A stretch of 26,172 nucleotides of DNA from Trebouxia sp. TZW2008 (GCA_002118135.1 BDIU01000548.1:339-26510), one strand, 5' to 3'. Counted from the first letter of the stretch, positions 20,401 to 26,112 are shown. Numbers and translations: made by a program. Notes: generated by a model not told the origin, from the sequence alone.

Positions 20401-23400
20401 GCAACTTGCATATGCAGCAAACGAGGTCAATCAGGGCAAACCCAGGCGTAGGCATATGACTTGACGTGGTACTGACAACCTCAGCAGACACAGCCGCATC
20501 CTGCAGACACATCATTGCTACAATGAGCTGCATACAATGCTTTGGACTGCACGTAACCAGGTGACTTTGGATTGCATATACCCACACACAGTGTGCATCA
20601 GTTGTGACTCAAGACCTGGCAGGCATTGAAGCACTGTGTTATGTGAGGAATCACCTGTCACTGTACTGACTGTACGGTATAGGCTCAGTGCATACCAGCA
20701 CAGCTTGAAATCATACAAGGGACACCACTGCACTCAAAAATTGTACATGCATAAGTCAGACAAGCCACGCATGCTGACAAATGAGGGCAACAGGGACAGC
20801 ATCAAATGAGGCTATGTATCACACCTTGAGAGCAGCAGCATTGTTGGTGTTGACCTCTTTCAGGTCCTTCTGCAGCTTCTGCTGCTCATCCTTGGCAGTC
20901 TTCAAGGCATCCTGAAGGATGCACAGCTGCTGGTGGTCAGCGTCCCTGTCATTCCTCAGCTTCTCCACTAGCTGCTGCAGCTGCTGCTGCTGCTCACCCT
21001 GAGCCTGCAATCAACAGCAAACAAATTTGAAGCTAACAACAACAGTGATCATAATGATGACAATGATCATCATGATGATACTAATTACTGAAGTCACAAT
21101 TGCTTCGAGGATGTACCGTTGTAATGAGGATGACCACTATGATGATAATGATCATGATGATGATGATAGTGTCAGTAGCAACAATCACCATTATGAACAC
21201 CATGAACATCATTTGCATGAACTCTGTTCTCTTGTACCATCATCATGATGACAAGCCATAGCAGTAGTAGTGACAATGGTAACAGCCGTCACAATGATAC
21301 TTATGATAGCAATGATGACCGCCATTTTAGGTCACACCTGCAACCAAGCATGCACAACGCGCTAGCTAAGCCCACTGATGATACCAGTGCTCATTTCTCC
21401 ACAAACAAGCACTGAAGGCATGCATATAATGTCTGAGAGTATATTGTATGTGTCAGCTGCACCATAGCTTCTGCATCATAGTGTCAGAAGCTATGGTGCA
21501 GCTGTGACTGACCTGAGTGAACATCAGGACGTTGTTGACTAACCTGGCAGTCACTTTTGCTCAACAACATAAGCTACAGAGCAGCATCAAGTGACTGAAG
21601 CTAGGTGTCACACCTTGACAGCAGCAGCATTGGTGGTGTTGACCTCCTCCAGGTCCTGCTGCAGCCTCTGCCGCTCGTCCTTAGCACTCCTTGCATCGTC
21701 TTGCAATGTGGCCAGCTGCTGGTCACTGGCTTCCCTCTCTTGCTGCAGCTTCTCCACAACCTGCAGTGGCAGTCAAGTCATGCATCCGCATTGCGGCTGT
21801 CAGCGCTGTGTCAGTGCATTTGTAATCAAAGGGAGCATTGCAGTGGCACAATCGACTCATCTGGAATATGACATTGTTGCTGTGCCATGCAGGTGTGGCA
21901 GTCACTTATGGCTGGCAGCACTGCGCTGCTGCATTCATGGCCACACTGGGCATGACACTTGAATTGATGACCTACTTGAAAGGCTGTGTCAGCACAGTTG
22001 ACAAATCTGGGCCTGTCAGTGGCAGTGTTGACCCACCTGAGAGTTGGCAATGCCGCTGCGCAGCAGCTCTGTTACGGCGTCCTGCACTGTCCTCAACTGG
22101 CTACGCATGGAGGCCACTTCTTCCTTCTGAGCAATTGCTTTTGCCTCCGCCTCCTGCAACCGCAACACTTGAAAATCAGTGATTGAGAATAAGCATTGGG
22201 AATACGGCAAGATCATGGGATGCCGTATAGGCCACAGTGTACTGGACCGCCTTCAGCTGGTTGGGCATGAGCGCTTACTCTTCCTGCTGAGCAGCTTTGC
22301 TTCCCGCAATCCTGGACAGGAAGCACTTGGAGTTCGCGCTGCCTGTGGTGGCAATTGCGCAACAGCTTGTTGAGGCTGTTCATCTTTGTGCAATCAGCAA
22401 CTTCTTGCACATACGCATTGCTGATGGCATGACACGATCTTATATTCTGCTACACTGAAGAGGGTCGACAGCGTTTGATGCAACGCAGGCCAGGGCAGCA
22501 CAGCAGTGGCTGATATTTGTCACTAGTGAGTCTGAGGCATGACAATATGTGGGCTTGACACAAATGCTCAGCAACCATCCCTGATGCACCAGTGACGTGA
22601 TCCTTCAAAGCAGATCAGAAGACATTTTCTCAGGAATGGTAAAGGGTGAGTTTTTAAGAAGGCGTACCTCTTTGGTGGCGGTGGCAGCAGTGGCAGCATC
22701 TGCCAAGCCCTGCTGCAGTCTTTCCATCTCGGCCTGCTGATGCAGCATCTGCTCCTGAGTAGCCTTCTTGTCTGTGTCACGCTGCTGCTGCAGCCTCTCC
22801 ACCTCCCTCCTGCCAGAATCCAGCTGGCTCTGCTGGCTCTGGATATGCTCACTGACAGTTGTGATGTCCGCCTGCCGTTGTTGCTGCAGCATCTCAAACG
22901 CCTTCTTGCCACAGGCTAACAAGGCCTGCATCTGCTGACCGACGGCTTTGGCATCTGCCTGCTTTTGCTGCTGCAGCCTCTTGAGCTCAGCAGCGTGAAC
23001 CTGCATCAATGGTTGATTTGGTCAGGCTGGTATGCCTTGTCAATCTGCGTCTGTTATGTATCATAGGTTCAAGGCAAGAATGCAAGCACTCTCATCACGA
23101 CAGATACTGATTGTGGAATGGCATGTCTGCATGATCTCCGTGAACAATGACTGTCACAAAGCAAGACTTGAGTGCTTGAAGAGACTCAGTTCTCCTGACA
23201 GATCATCAAGGCATGCGTAGATGGTTCTTGTGGTTAAAAGGGTTGTCTGTCAAGTGCAATGCATGTGATGCATGCTTTCCCATTTATAGGATAGTACAAG
23301 CGCTACACTTGCGATGATGATGATGATGATGATGATAATCTGATGGTGGGGGAAGAAGTGGTGGTGGCAGCAGTGGCAGCGATTATGTTGATGATGGCAG

Positions 23401-25880
23401 CGGTGCAGGTTGGTCGTGGTGCTTGTGTTGGTGATGAGGGGAAAAAGTGGGTGGGGGGATGCCTATTGTATGATGGTCGTACTGAGGATGGTGGTGGCTG
23501 TGGATTGTAGATGGTGGTAGAAGTGGTGGTGATGGCATTGGTGAGAATGCCAAAGAGCTGACAATTGCTTGTGATGATGAGCTAACATTCATGATACTCA
23601 GCGCAATGTCAGACAAGTCAGTAAGTAGGTGTTGATGATGACTCACATGTGAGGTGCGACCGCAGCTGTCCTGCAGCTGTGCCAGGCTGTCGCTCATCTT
23701 CTCATACTGGCTGGCAGCCTCTTCACGCATGGCAGCCATCTTCAGCTCAGATGCCTGCCAGTAATCAAAGTCTAAGGGTAAGCATGCACTGAACAGCAGA
23801 CTGTCATTCATCTTCTCACACCAGTTGGCGGCCTCTTCACGCACAGCAGCAATGCTCAGCTGAACCCCCTGCAATCAGAGACACTCTCAAGGCAACGACG
23901 TTGTATGTAGTGCAAGGTACAGAAGAGGGCAGGCCACCCAGCAATGACAAGTTCAAGCGGAAGTGTTGAGAATCCCTGGCATCAGTCCACACTGCACATG
24001 GATAAAGATTCACTCGGTGCTCATTTAGGGTCTGCAATGAAAGGTTCAAAAAGTCAGCTGTTGGAGGAGTTGGCTATAGGGCTTTGGATTACTGGAACAA
24101 TGTTATAGGGCAGCAGAAGAGTACAAAGTTGCGGTCACAAACCCTCACCAACCCAGATTTGTACCTAAGCAGCGTAAAGATGTGCACCCAAGTCATGTGA
24201 CATTTGCAAAGGATGCCAATGAATGCCTTTCAGGTGCTGCGCCTTCTCAAGCAACGAATCTGCAGGCTTGGTTCTCGCTGCATAGAACCCACATTGAAGT
24301 AAGCAGCAAAATGACTTCGATAGAGATGGTGGGTGTTGACGTCACATACAGCTGTATGTTGACAAATGGCAGTTCCTGGACAGTTCATTTTGATCAGGTT
24401 GAAGGTGATGCAGACTTGACGCATCTTGGCTTCAGCGCTCTTGGCCTGAACCATGTGAAAATTCACGTGATGAAATCACCATGACAGCACCTTAGACAAT
24501 GCATTCATCAGATAGCATTTTAAGAAGACTTGACGCACCTCAGCTTCAATGTGCTTAGCGCCCTTCATCTCCCCCACTGCGAGCTGCATCTGGTAGACCT
24601 GATTATATACCTGGAGACTCTCGTCTTTTAGGTCTGCTATTTCCTCCATGGCCTCCTGCAGCTTGCAGCCATCACTCAGCGCTTTATGTGATAAGCATCA
24701 GGATACATGGCGGGCATCAGCAAGCACAAAGAGCATCAGCCAGCAGTCAGATCCATGCAAAGCACAATCCACATCACAACAACATGTAGCACAGACCCAG
24801 CAGTACTGCAAAGCAGTTTTTGTTCCCCAAAGTAGCAGTCGAGCAAGACTACATCAATCTGCATAAGTCTACACCCAAAAAGATAACATGGGCTGATAAG
24901 GGATTGTGTTATGTGAGCTAAGGAAGACTCAAGGTTGCACCTCCTGGGCTTGTGAGGTGACAGTGGCAGCATCTGCCAGCCTTTGCAGCTTCTCTTTGCC
25001 AGCCACAAGCTGGGTCTGCTGACTCTCAAGCTGCTTGCCAACAGCAGTAAATTCTTTGGTTGTCTGCTCCTCTTGTTGCTTGAGCTCCATGGCATGAGTC
25101 TGCACAAGTGGACAGATGCGTCAGAGCTCAGCATACTTGTTTATATGTATCAGGCTACTGCGGCCTGTTGAAAACGTCATGGTTCATCATGCTTGTTAGT
25201 GGATCACGCAACCATTCCACCTGCAGCTGCAGGCAGCGTTCAACACAGAAGAAGACATGCAGACAGGTAGACAGAACAGCAGAATGTTGCTCTTGAAATT
25301 TGAGAAACCCTGCTTTGACCGCATTTTTGAGAGGTGCAGGCGCTGCTGTAGAAAAGGGGTGCAACAAGCTGTCAGACAGGCTTTCCTGCAGCACAGTCAT
25401 GATACTATTGACCAAGACCATTGTTCACAATTGCCTGTCAAGTACAGCCAACAGGGGCTCAGAGATGCGTAGCCATGCGTGTCAGCAAAGATTAGGGCTG
25501 AACCTCGAGGGTGTTGTTGGTATCCTTGATGGTGTCGTCCAGAAGGCGCTGCAGCTCCTCCGATTTTGCTTTGCTGGCCTTGAAATGAAGCTCAGTCTCC
25601 TCCTTAGTAGCCTTCTCAGCTAGTTGCTGCTGCAGCTGACTGACCTGCTTGCCCTACACAAAACTTGTCCCTGTCACACATCTTGGGTACGTGAGCGTGT
25701 TTGTGCTCTACAATTGAGCGTAAGAGTCAGATGTGTCCTCAGTGTAAGTCTGACACTTGAGAAGCCCCTGGCTGGCATGTTGATGGACTTGTGGCAACAC
25801 ACCTTAGTGTTGAAACTTGGGACCAGTTTGACGACGTGGTGGGTCAAAGCACTCGTACATGACATCCTTGCGGCATCCAT
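8329..25880 (-). CDS. Gene 1: coiled-coil / UIM-like / G-patch protein, 26 exons (whole span)
   Basis: I do not recognise this gene by name. It is assembled by hand from 26 open blocks, each bounded by AG| and |GT on the minus strand, which join in frame into about 1,990 residues. Exons 1-13 are Gln/Glu/Lys/Ala-rich and predicted to form coiled coil. Exon 14 carries PRPTD repeats and a UIM-like helix. Exons 15-21 are low-complexity Ser/Pro/Ala/Gln sequence. Exons 21-25 contain MA3-like segments around a G-patch. Exon 26 ends in TAA. All introns are phase 0 except the one between exons 22 and 23, where 2 nt plus 1 nt make one Ser codon. Exons 1-14 have a colinear partner series in gene 2, which supports their being one unit. 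Whether exons 15-26 belong to the same transcript is less sure: exon 15 has ATGCAG at its left splice site, so a separate gene could start there. Inferred role: cytoplasmic or RNP scaffold; function not established. Confidence 0.6.
8750..8810. repeat. CAG/CTG trinucleotide tract
   Basis: Imperfect CAG repeats on the plus strand, broken by CAGT and ACG units. It lies just inside the intron downstream of exon 25. Confidence 0.75.
8817..9068 (-). CDS. Gene 1 exon 25, MA3-like end and coiled coil
   Basis: Acceptor GCATTGCAG|GTG. Reads VSTLLGALSARSIVSDDDAH, compatible with the last MA3 helices, then SDNDWQHAIDALQEGAEQHR and a Gln/Ala coil. Two in-phase donors are present: GAG|GTAAGG (exon end 8856, 71 codons) and GAG|GTATGC (exon end 8817, 84 codons, adding VRLRQLEKLRQPE). 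Alternative splicing is possible. Confidence 0.65.
9381..9518 (-). CDS. Gene 1 exon 24, MA3-like helix-turn segment
   Basis: 46 codons, phase 0. Acceptor TTGCTGCAG|GAG, donor TGCTGG|GTGAGC. Reads EVLVQMYVKNIITSEEVQDG then FEGFLEQPLALHNASVPKQ. This matches the MA3 pattern of a Leu-rich helix, xxIxSxxxVxxGFxxhLE, and a later VP motif (in eIF4G and PDCD4, LDVPxA). The Asp before VP is Ser here. Recognition is by pattern only. Confidence 0.65.
9519..10138. other. Gene 1 intron between exons 23 and 24
   Basis: 620 bp with no repeat or open block of exon type. The flanking introns at 8455-8816, 9069-9380 and 10857-11218 are also featureless apart from the CAG tract. Confidence 0.5.
10139..10430 (-). 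CDS. Gene 1 exon 23, G-patch domain
   Basis: 1 nt plus 97 codons. Acceptor ATATCGCAG|TGC, donor CTCAAG|GTGCGT. The exon carries a G-patch: GYAMMQQKGWSEGQGLGRNL then QGKLEPF, with a second glycine cluster EGLGFD. The diagnostic pattern of hydrophobic MM, KGW, G-x-G-LG and a following QG-x-x-x-P is complete. G-patch domains bind and activate DEAH-box RNA helicases or contact RNA in splicing and ribosome-biogenesis factors. Which helicase would be the partner cannot be seen. Confidence 0.8.
10190..10324 (-). other. G-patch domain
   Basis: About 45 residues from PGYAMM to GLGFD. Six conserved glycines are visible, with Trp after the KG of the first helix. This is the only domain in the window recognised with good confidence. 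Confidence 0.8.
10696..10856 (-). CDS. Gene 1 exon 22, helical segment
   Basis: 161 bp: 53 codons plus 2 nt. Acceptor GCTTGCAG|GAA, donor GCTAG|GTGAGG. With exon 21 it reads SIQ-EALKSRPAWEVMQGVL and then SAACTKLQKLC, helical, compatible with the second helix of an MA3-type hairpin. This is the only exon here ending in phase 2; its last AG joins T of exon 23 to give Ser. Confidence 0.65.
11219..11953 (-). CDS. Gene 1 exon 21, large Ser/Thr/Pro-rich segment entering the MA3-like region
   Basis: 245 codons, phase 0, the largest exon. Acceptor TGGTACAG|GAG, donor ATCCAG|GTATGT. The first 210 residues are Ser/Thr/Pro/Ala-rich with a PTP/TPTPAPTHTSTPTT tract. The last 30 change to structured-looking sequence, STEELTDLAVQEFMLSHDSK then DFFWSIQ. 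This resembles the first helical hairpin of MA3 domains (a helix, then D-x-x-E/D, then an aromatic or hydrophobic helix), continued in exon 22. Confidence 0.75.
12236..12430 (-). CDS. Gene 1 exon 20, with YX4L-phi eIF4E-binding-type motif
   Basis: 65 codons, phase 0. Acceptor TGCTTGCAG|GAA, donor CAGCAG|GTATGC. It starts EEEEYPSDRLFDIPHLSPHI and then NWLYGLDDIISEVEGDG. YPSDRLF fits the Y-x4-L-hydrophobic consensus of eIF4E-binding proteins. The following hydrophobic island (INWLYGLDDII) stands out in an otherwise disordered region, as expected of a linear interaction site. The acidic context differs from the basic flanks common in eIF4G. Confidence 0.6.
12431..12839. other. Gene 1 intron between exons 19 and 20
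   Basis: Nothing recognised. The same holds for the introns at 13134-13688, 14157-14596 and 17065-17524. Confidence 0.5.
12840..13133 (-). CDS. Gene 1 exon 19, Ser/Glu-rich disordered segment
   Basis: 98 codons, phase 0. Acceptor GTTGTGCAG|GAC, donor GTGCTG|GTGAGT. Acidic and Ser-rich, ending in DRVEEEEEAQPQQQPESEAV. No domain recognised. Confidence 0.65.
13689..14156 (-). CDS. Gene 1 exon 18, Pro/Ser-rich then charged helix
   Basis: 156 codons, phase 0. Acceptor ATGTTGCAG|GAC, donor ATGCAG|GTACAT. The first half is low-complexity Ser/Pro/Thr. The second half is strongly charged: KKPKMQSEKQKIAQRQKEQE, then RDRVKKRANRQQKKQQKAAE and a Glu-rich EEEWLLPLLSEEEEAMVQQQ. Probably a long charged helix. 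Confidence 0.7.
14597..15061 (-). CDS. Gene 1 exon 17, disordered, with two possible starts
   Basis: Donor GTTCAG|GTAAGA. Two acceptors fit: GTTGCAG|GCA at 15061 (155 codons) and a stronger pyrimidine-rich TTCTTTGTTACAG|GCA at 14950 (118 codons), both phase 0. The region from each acceptor repeats the same unit: AIAGPSMVEQQPTAAFP and AVEVPSMVEQQPVIAIP, with a third version at the start of exon 18 (DIAEPTAVDQQPASPPT). The stretch between looks like an old intron that stays open. The exon ends with a basic block, GKKQKRKGKRSQQ, a possible nuclear-localisation or RNA-contact patch (inference). Confidence 0.65.
15062..15716. other. Gene 1 intron between exons 16 and 17
   Basis: 655 bp, A/T-richer in part, no structure recognised. 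Confidence 0.5.
15717..15992 (-). CDS. Gene 1 exon 16, Lys/Ser/Pro/Ala 12-residue repeats
   Basis: 92 codons, phase 0. Acceptor GTGCGACAG|GCA, donor CCTCAG|GTGGGC. After a Pro-rich start (SGSLPPPPTNG) come about five units of 12 residues: KGTKAASSPAMD, KGTKSATSPARA, KGTKEGNSPAGS, KRMKDVSSPARA, EGKKSMRV. The basic SPA repeats resemble linker-histone or microtubule-binding tails in composition only; no function is claimed. Confidence 0.7.
16092..16361. repeat. Intronic minisatellite, about 54-75 bp unit, 4 copies
   Basis: On the plus strand units share CTGCTGCAGAAGGTGGC, then a CAAAAAGCACTGCAAAT-like block and AAAGCAAGGATAGAATCC. Units start near 16092, 16170, 16245 and 16309 and have diverged in length. 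It sits in the intron between exons 15 and 16; no coding use is supported. Confidence 0.7.
16630..17064 (-). CDS. Gene 1 exon 15, Ser/Arg/Pro-rich disordered segment
   Basis: 145 codons, phase 0. Acceptor TTGATGCAG|GGC, donor AAAGAG|GTAAGC. Rich in Ser, Arg, Gly and Pro, with repeated NSPRA/NSPGP/TSPRA/SKSPRG pieces that could be proline-directed phosphosites (inference). A short hydrophobic stretch, LDYIINLEGQVV, may be a linear binding motif. ATG overlaps the acceptor (ATGCAG GGC GAC), so this could also be the first exon of a separate gene. Confidence 0.65.
17525..17797 (-). CDS. Gene 1 exon 14, PRPTD repeats and UIM-like helix
   Basis: 91 codons, phase 0. Acceptor GTTTGCAG|GCC, donor TCACTG|GTGAGT. 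Three near-copies, LRAPRPTDDAMLSQLEAEED, LRASRPTDEGQDYEKQQL and LQAPRPTDHATLCQIEAEEE, come from a DNA repeat around ATCAGTAGGCCTGG on the plus strand. Residues 68-86 read EEEAERQLQQALKLSMAG: an acidic run, then L-x-x-A-L-x-L-S, the core of ubiquitin-interacting motifs. Gene 2 exon 10 has the same design and the same end (ALELSRAGNALPL against ALKLSMAGGAMSL). Confidence 0.75.
17540..17596 (-). other. UIM-like motif in exon 14
   Basis: Residues EAEEEAERQLQQALKLSMAG. The UIM family consensus has several acidic residues, then hydrophobic-x-x-Ala-hydrophobic-x-x-Ser on one helix. All these positions are present. Ubiquitin binding is an inference from the motif alone. Confidence 0.5.
18160..18801 (-). 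repeat. Tandem array of exon 13 3'-end copies (115-190 bp units)
   Basis: The last 51 bp of exon 13, its GTACAG donor and about 65 bp of intron recur in tandem. Copies of the exonic part are at 18685-18734 (50 bp, 1-nt loss), 18493-18543 (open, 17 codons), 18370-18420 (open, 17 codons) and 18256-18297 (stop TGA, donor altered), with a truncated copy near 18612 and a partial one near 18207. The intron part is marked by GCAACAGCAGGC and CAGCAATCTCAAAG blocks. Confidence 0.8.
18370..18420 (-). CDS. Possible 17-codon mini-exon within the array
   Basis: Reads LHEAPDIMKDLDSQSLE, aligned to LKEALDTMQSLVSEILQ of exon 13. It is preceded by CCACGCAG and followed by GTACAG, phase 0 at both ends, so it could be used as an exon without breaking the frame. 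It may equally be an unused copy. Confidence 0.3.
18802..18918 (-). CDS. Gene 1 exon 13, 39-codon coiled-coil unit
   Basis: 117 bp, phase 0. Acceptor GTGATGCAG|GCG, donor CTTCAG|GTACAG. Reads ATEGKTSSLASHTG and on to LKEALDTMQSLVSEILQ. The last 17 codons with the donor and following intron are repeated in tandem downstream (18250-18801). Confidence 0.7.
19161..19277 (-). CDS. Gene 1 exon 12, 39-codon coiled-coil unit
   Basis: 117 bp, phase 0, with no internal Met, so it is easily missed. Acceptor TTGATGCAG|GCT, donor GCACAG|GTGAGA. Reads AAAIEKEAHQREGQGLTRRL and ends LQQAAQQSAQ. Typical heptad-like Leu spacing. Confidence 0.7.
19613..19729 (-). CDS. Gene 1 exon 11, 39-codon coiled-coil unit
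   Basis: 117 bp, phase 0. Acceptor TTTTGCAG|GAG, donor GCCCAG|GTGCCG. Reads EVQEENGALRTEATALKDRV and ends TAHHQAAQ. Resembles gene 2 exon 9 (39 codons) in length and place. Confidence 0.75.
19964..20125 (-). CDS. Gene 1 exon 10, coiled coil (class IV, 54 codons)
   Basis: 162 bp, phase 0. Acceptor TTATACAG|GCG, donor CTGCAG|GTCTGT. Reads AHREQVQQAVQEVKDAKDAE then YQQLAGKHEEL. Gene 2 exon 8 is the same length and aligns along its whole length. The 5' half of this exon class is the source of the relic array in gene 2. Confidence 0.8.
20126..20824. other. Gene 1 intron between exons 9 and 10
   Basis: About 700 bp. The first 50 bp resemble the intron ends repeated in the gene 2 array (TCAACATGTTAGCCACTGCTT). 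A 21-bp block with TGTCTGCAG acceptor and GAG|GTTGTC donor-like edges (20481-20501) could be a microexon but has no support. Confidence 0.4.
20825..21004 (-). CDS. Gene 1 exon 9, coiled coil (class III)
   Basis: 60 codons, phase 0. Acceptor GATTGCAG|GCT, donor CTCAAG|GTGTGA. Starts AQGEQQQQLQQLVEKLRNDR and ends LKEVNTNNAAALK. Same class as exon 8 and as gene 2 exons 6 and 7 (QLWQLVEKL core). Confidence 0.75.
21025..21250. repeat. Imperfect GAT/ATC-rich microsatellite region
   Basis: ATGATGAC, ATCATGATGATGATG and related units with interruptions. A similar but weaker tract lies at 19335-19470. Confidence 0.8.
21454..21504. repeat. Perfect 20-bp inverted repeat with 11-nt loop
   Basis: Arm CAGCTGCACCATAGCTTCTG at 21454-21473 is exactly complementary to CAGAAGCTATGGTGCAGCTG at 21485-21504. 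It lies in the intron between exons 8 and 9 of gene 1. Confidence 0.95.
21614..21760 (-). CDS. Gene 1 exon 8, coiled coil (class III)
   Basis: 49 codons, phase 0. Acceptor CACTGCAG|GTT, donor GTCAAG|GTGTGA. Reads VVEKLQQEREASDQQLATLQ and ends LEEVNTTNAAAVK. It is a close duplicate of exon 9 but lacks that exon's first 11 residues. Confidence 0.75.
22037..22153 (-). CDS. Gene 1 exon 7, 39-codon coiled-coil unit
   Basis: 117 bp, phase 0. Acceptor GGTTGCAG|GAG, donor TCTCAG|GTGGGT. Reads EAEAKAIAQKEEVASMRSQL and on to RSGIANSQ. Closest in type to exon 4 and to gene 2 exon 5 (EAERQVGAMQRD). Confidence 0.7.
22279..22311 (-). pseudogene. Relic copy of exon 7 start, frame disrupted
   Basis: The block GCGGGAAGCAAAGCTGCTCA followed by GCAGGAAGAG matches the start of exon 7 (GCGGAGGCAAAAGCAATTGC, then TCAGAAGGAAGAA). 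Its coil frame runs into TAA where exon 7 has GTG. A CCAG acceptor and a GTAAGC donor still bracket 33 bp, so it could be spliced as a frame-changed 11-codon exon, but it is more likely a relic. Confidence 0.4.
22668..23000 (-). CDS. Gene 1 exon 6, long coiled coil (class I)
   Basis: 111 codons, phase 0, the longest coiled-coil exon. Acceptor TTGATGCAG|GTT, donor AAAGAG|GTACGC. Internal repeats of a QQQRxADxxxVxxxxxQ type (KQADAKAVGQQM, RQADITTVSEHI, RDTDKKATQEQM) suggest three fused copies of a smaller unit. Ends ADAATAATATKE, like exon 3. Confidence 0.75.
23310..23545. repeat. GAT run followed by GGTGGT-rich tract
   Basis: A pure run of eight GAT units near 23312 is followed by degenerate GATGGTGGT units to about 23545. 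The plus strand is purine- and G-rich; the tract is intronic. The 2160-2200 tract in gene 2 has the same GATGGTGGT character. Confidence 0.8.
23647..23868 (-). CDS. Gene 1 exon 5, two fused duplicate coiled-coil units
   Basis: 74 codons, phase 0. Acceptor GATTGCAG|GGG, donor TCACAT|GTGAGT. It holds two copies of one motif, VQLSIAAVREEAANWCEKMN and SELKMAAMREEAASQYEKMS. Between them lies LLFSACLPLDFDYWQ, unlike the rest of the coil, and an unused acceptor-like ACTGGCAG sits exactly at the start of copy two. The linker looks like a former intron now read as coding sequence. Alternatively only the second copy (right edge 23754) is used. Confidence 0.6.
24414..24449 (-). pseudogene. Dead copy of exon 4 3' end, donor GT changed to AT
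   Basis: Reads AKSAEAK and then ATGCGTCAAGTC where exon 4 has IEAE|GTGCGTCAAGTC, so the similarity crosses the old splice site and the donor G is now A. An acceptor-like GTTCAG precedes it. I read it as an inactivated partial exon duplicate in the intron. Confidence 0.5.
24539..24655 (-). CDS. Gene 1 exon 4, 39-codon coiled-coil unit
   Basis: 117 bp, 39 codons, phase 0. Acceptor CAAGCTGCAG|GAG, donor GCTGAG|GTGCGT. It starts EAMEEIADLKDE. This is the first of a class of exons of exactly 39 codons (exons 4, 7, 11, 12, 13 here; exons 4 and 9 in gene 2). A dead copy of its 3' end lies downstream at 24414-24449. Confidence 0.7.
24941..25099 (-). CDS. Gene 1 exon 3, coiled coil (class I)
   Basis: 53 codons, phase 0. 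Acceptor TTGTGCAG|ACT, donor CAGGAG|GTGCAA. It starts THAMELKQQEEQ and ends LADAATVTSQAQE. It belongs with exon 6 (VHAAELKRLQQQ...ADAATAATATKE) and gene 2 exon 3 (VHAKQLKELQQQ...ADAAAADAIAKQ), so this exon type has been duplicated both within and between the genes. Confidence 0.7.
25100..25503. other. Gene 1 intron between exons 2 and 3
   Basis: No exon seen. Contains GCAGGCGCTGCTGTAGAAAA at 25336, also found with one change at 2261 in gene 2. Confidence 0.45.
25504..25653 (-). CDS. Gene 1 exon 2, coiled coil
   Basis: 50 codons, phase 0 at both ends. Acceptor TGTGTAG|GGC; donor CTCGAG|GTTCAG, which is a weak donor. The sequence starts GKQVSQLQQQLAEKATKEET and has regular Leu/Ala spacing typical of a coiled coil. 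Confidence 0.6.
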
Positions 25881-26100
25881 ACGGCTAAGACCGATTGTCA
25901 CTATCTGCGGTATCGCTGATGTTAACTCTACGCAGAAAATGGGCTCGGCGACACCAGGCGTGTCACAGAAGATTTGCGGTAAGTGACCCGCATATTGTCC
26001 GCTCAAAGCCGCCTACACATATTGGAGCATGCTTTGCGATTGTCAATTGTCAATGCTGAAAGTTTGACACCAGCTCGTTGGTCAACGGCAATAAACGCTT
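25800..26100 (-). promoter_or_regulatory. CpG-rich stretch, probable gene 1 promoter and first exon
   Basis: About 20 CpG in 300 bp, twice or more the level of introns. It covers exon 1 and 220 bp upstream, the same relation as in gene 2. No TATA box identified. Confidence 0.4.
25803..25880 (-). CDS. Gene 1 exon 1, N-terminus
   Basis: 26 codons from ATG at 25880 (a second in-frame ATG is at 25865) to an AAG|GTGTGT donor. The end, MSCTSALTHHVVKLVPSFNTK read in two parts (MSCTSALTHH, VVKLVPSFNTK), aligns without gaps to the first exon of gene 2 (MSCAGGLTQR, LSKLLPGVSSK), including the donor position. This pairing is the main reason for placing the gene start here. The frame is open further upstream to about 26006, so the exact start is uncertain. 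It lies in a CpG-rich stretch. Confidence 0.55.
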
Positions 26101-26112
26101 CAGTCAATGATA

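Noticed and set aside
23383..23640. Downstream part of the minus-strand frame that continues past exon 5
   Set aside because: His/Pro/Ser-rich translation of the GATGGTGGT tract after a strong GTGAGT donor; intron.
24014..24031. Possible 6-codon microexon (TLNEHR) with AG and GT edges
   Set aside because: Edges fit phase 0, but 18 bp is too short to support without transcripts.
25674..26006. Reading gene 1 start as a 110-residue protein from 26006
   Set aside because: Begins at TTG; only the part before the donor at 25803 matches gene 2. An upstream extension of exon 1 cannot be excluded.
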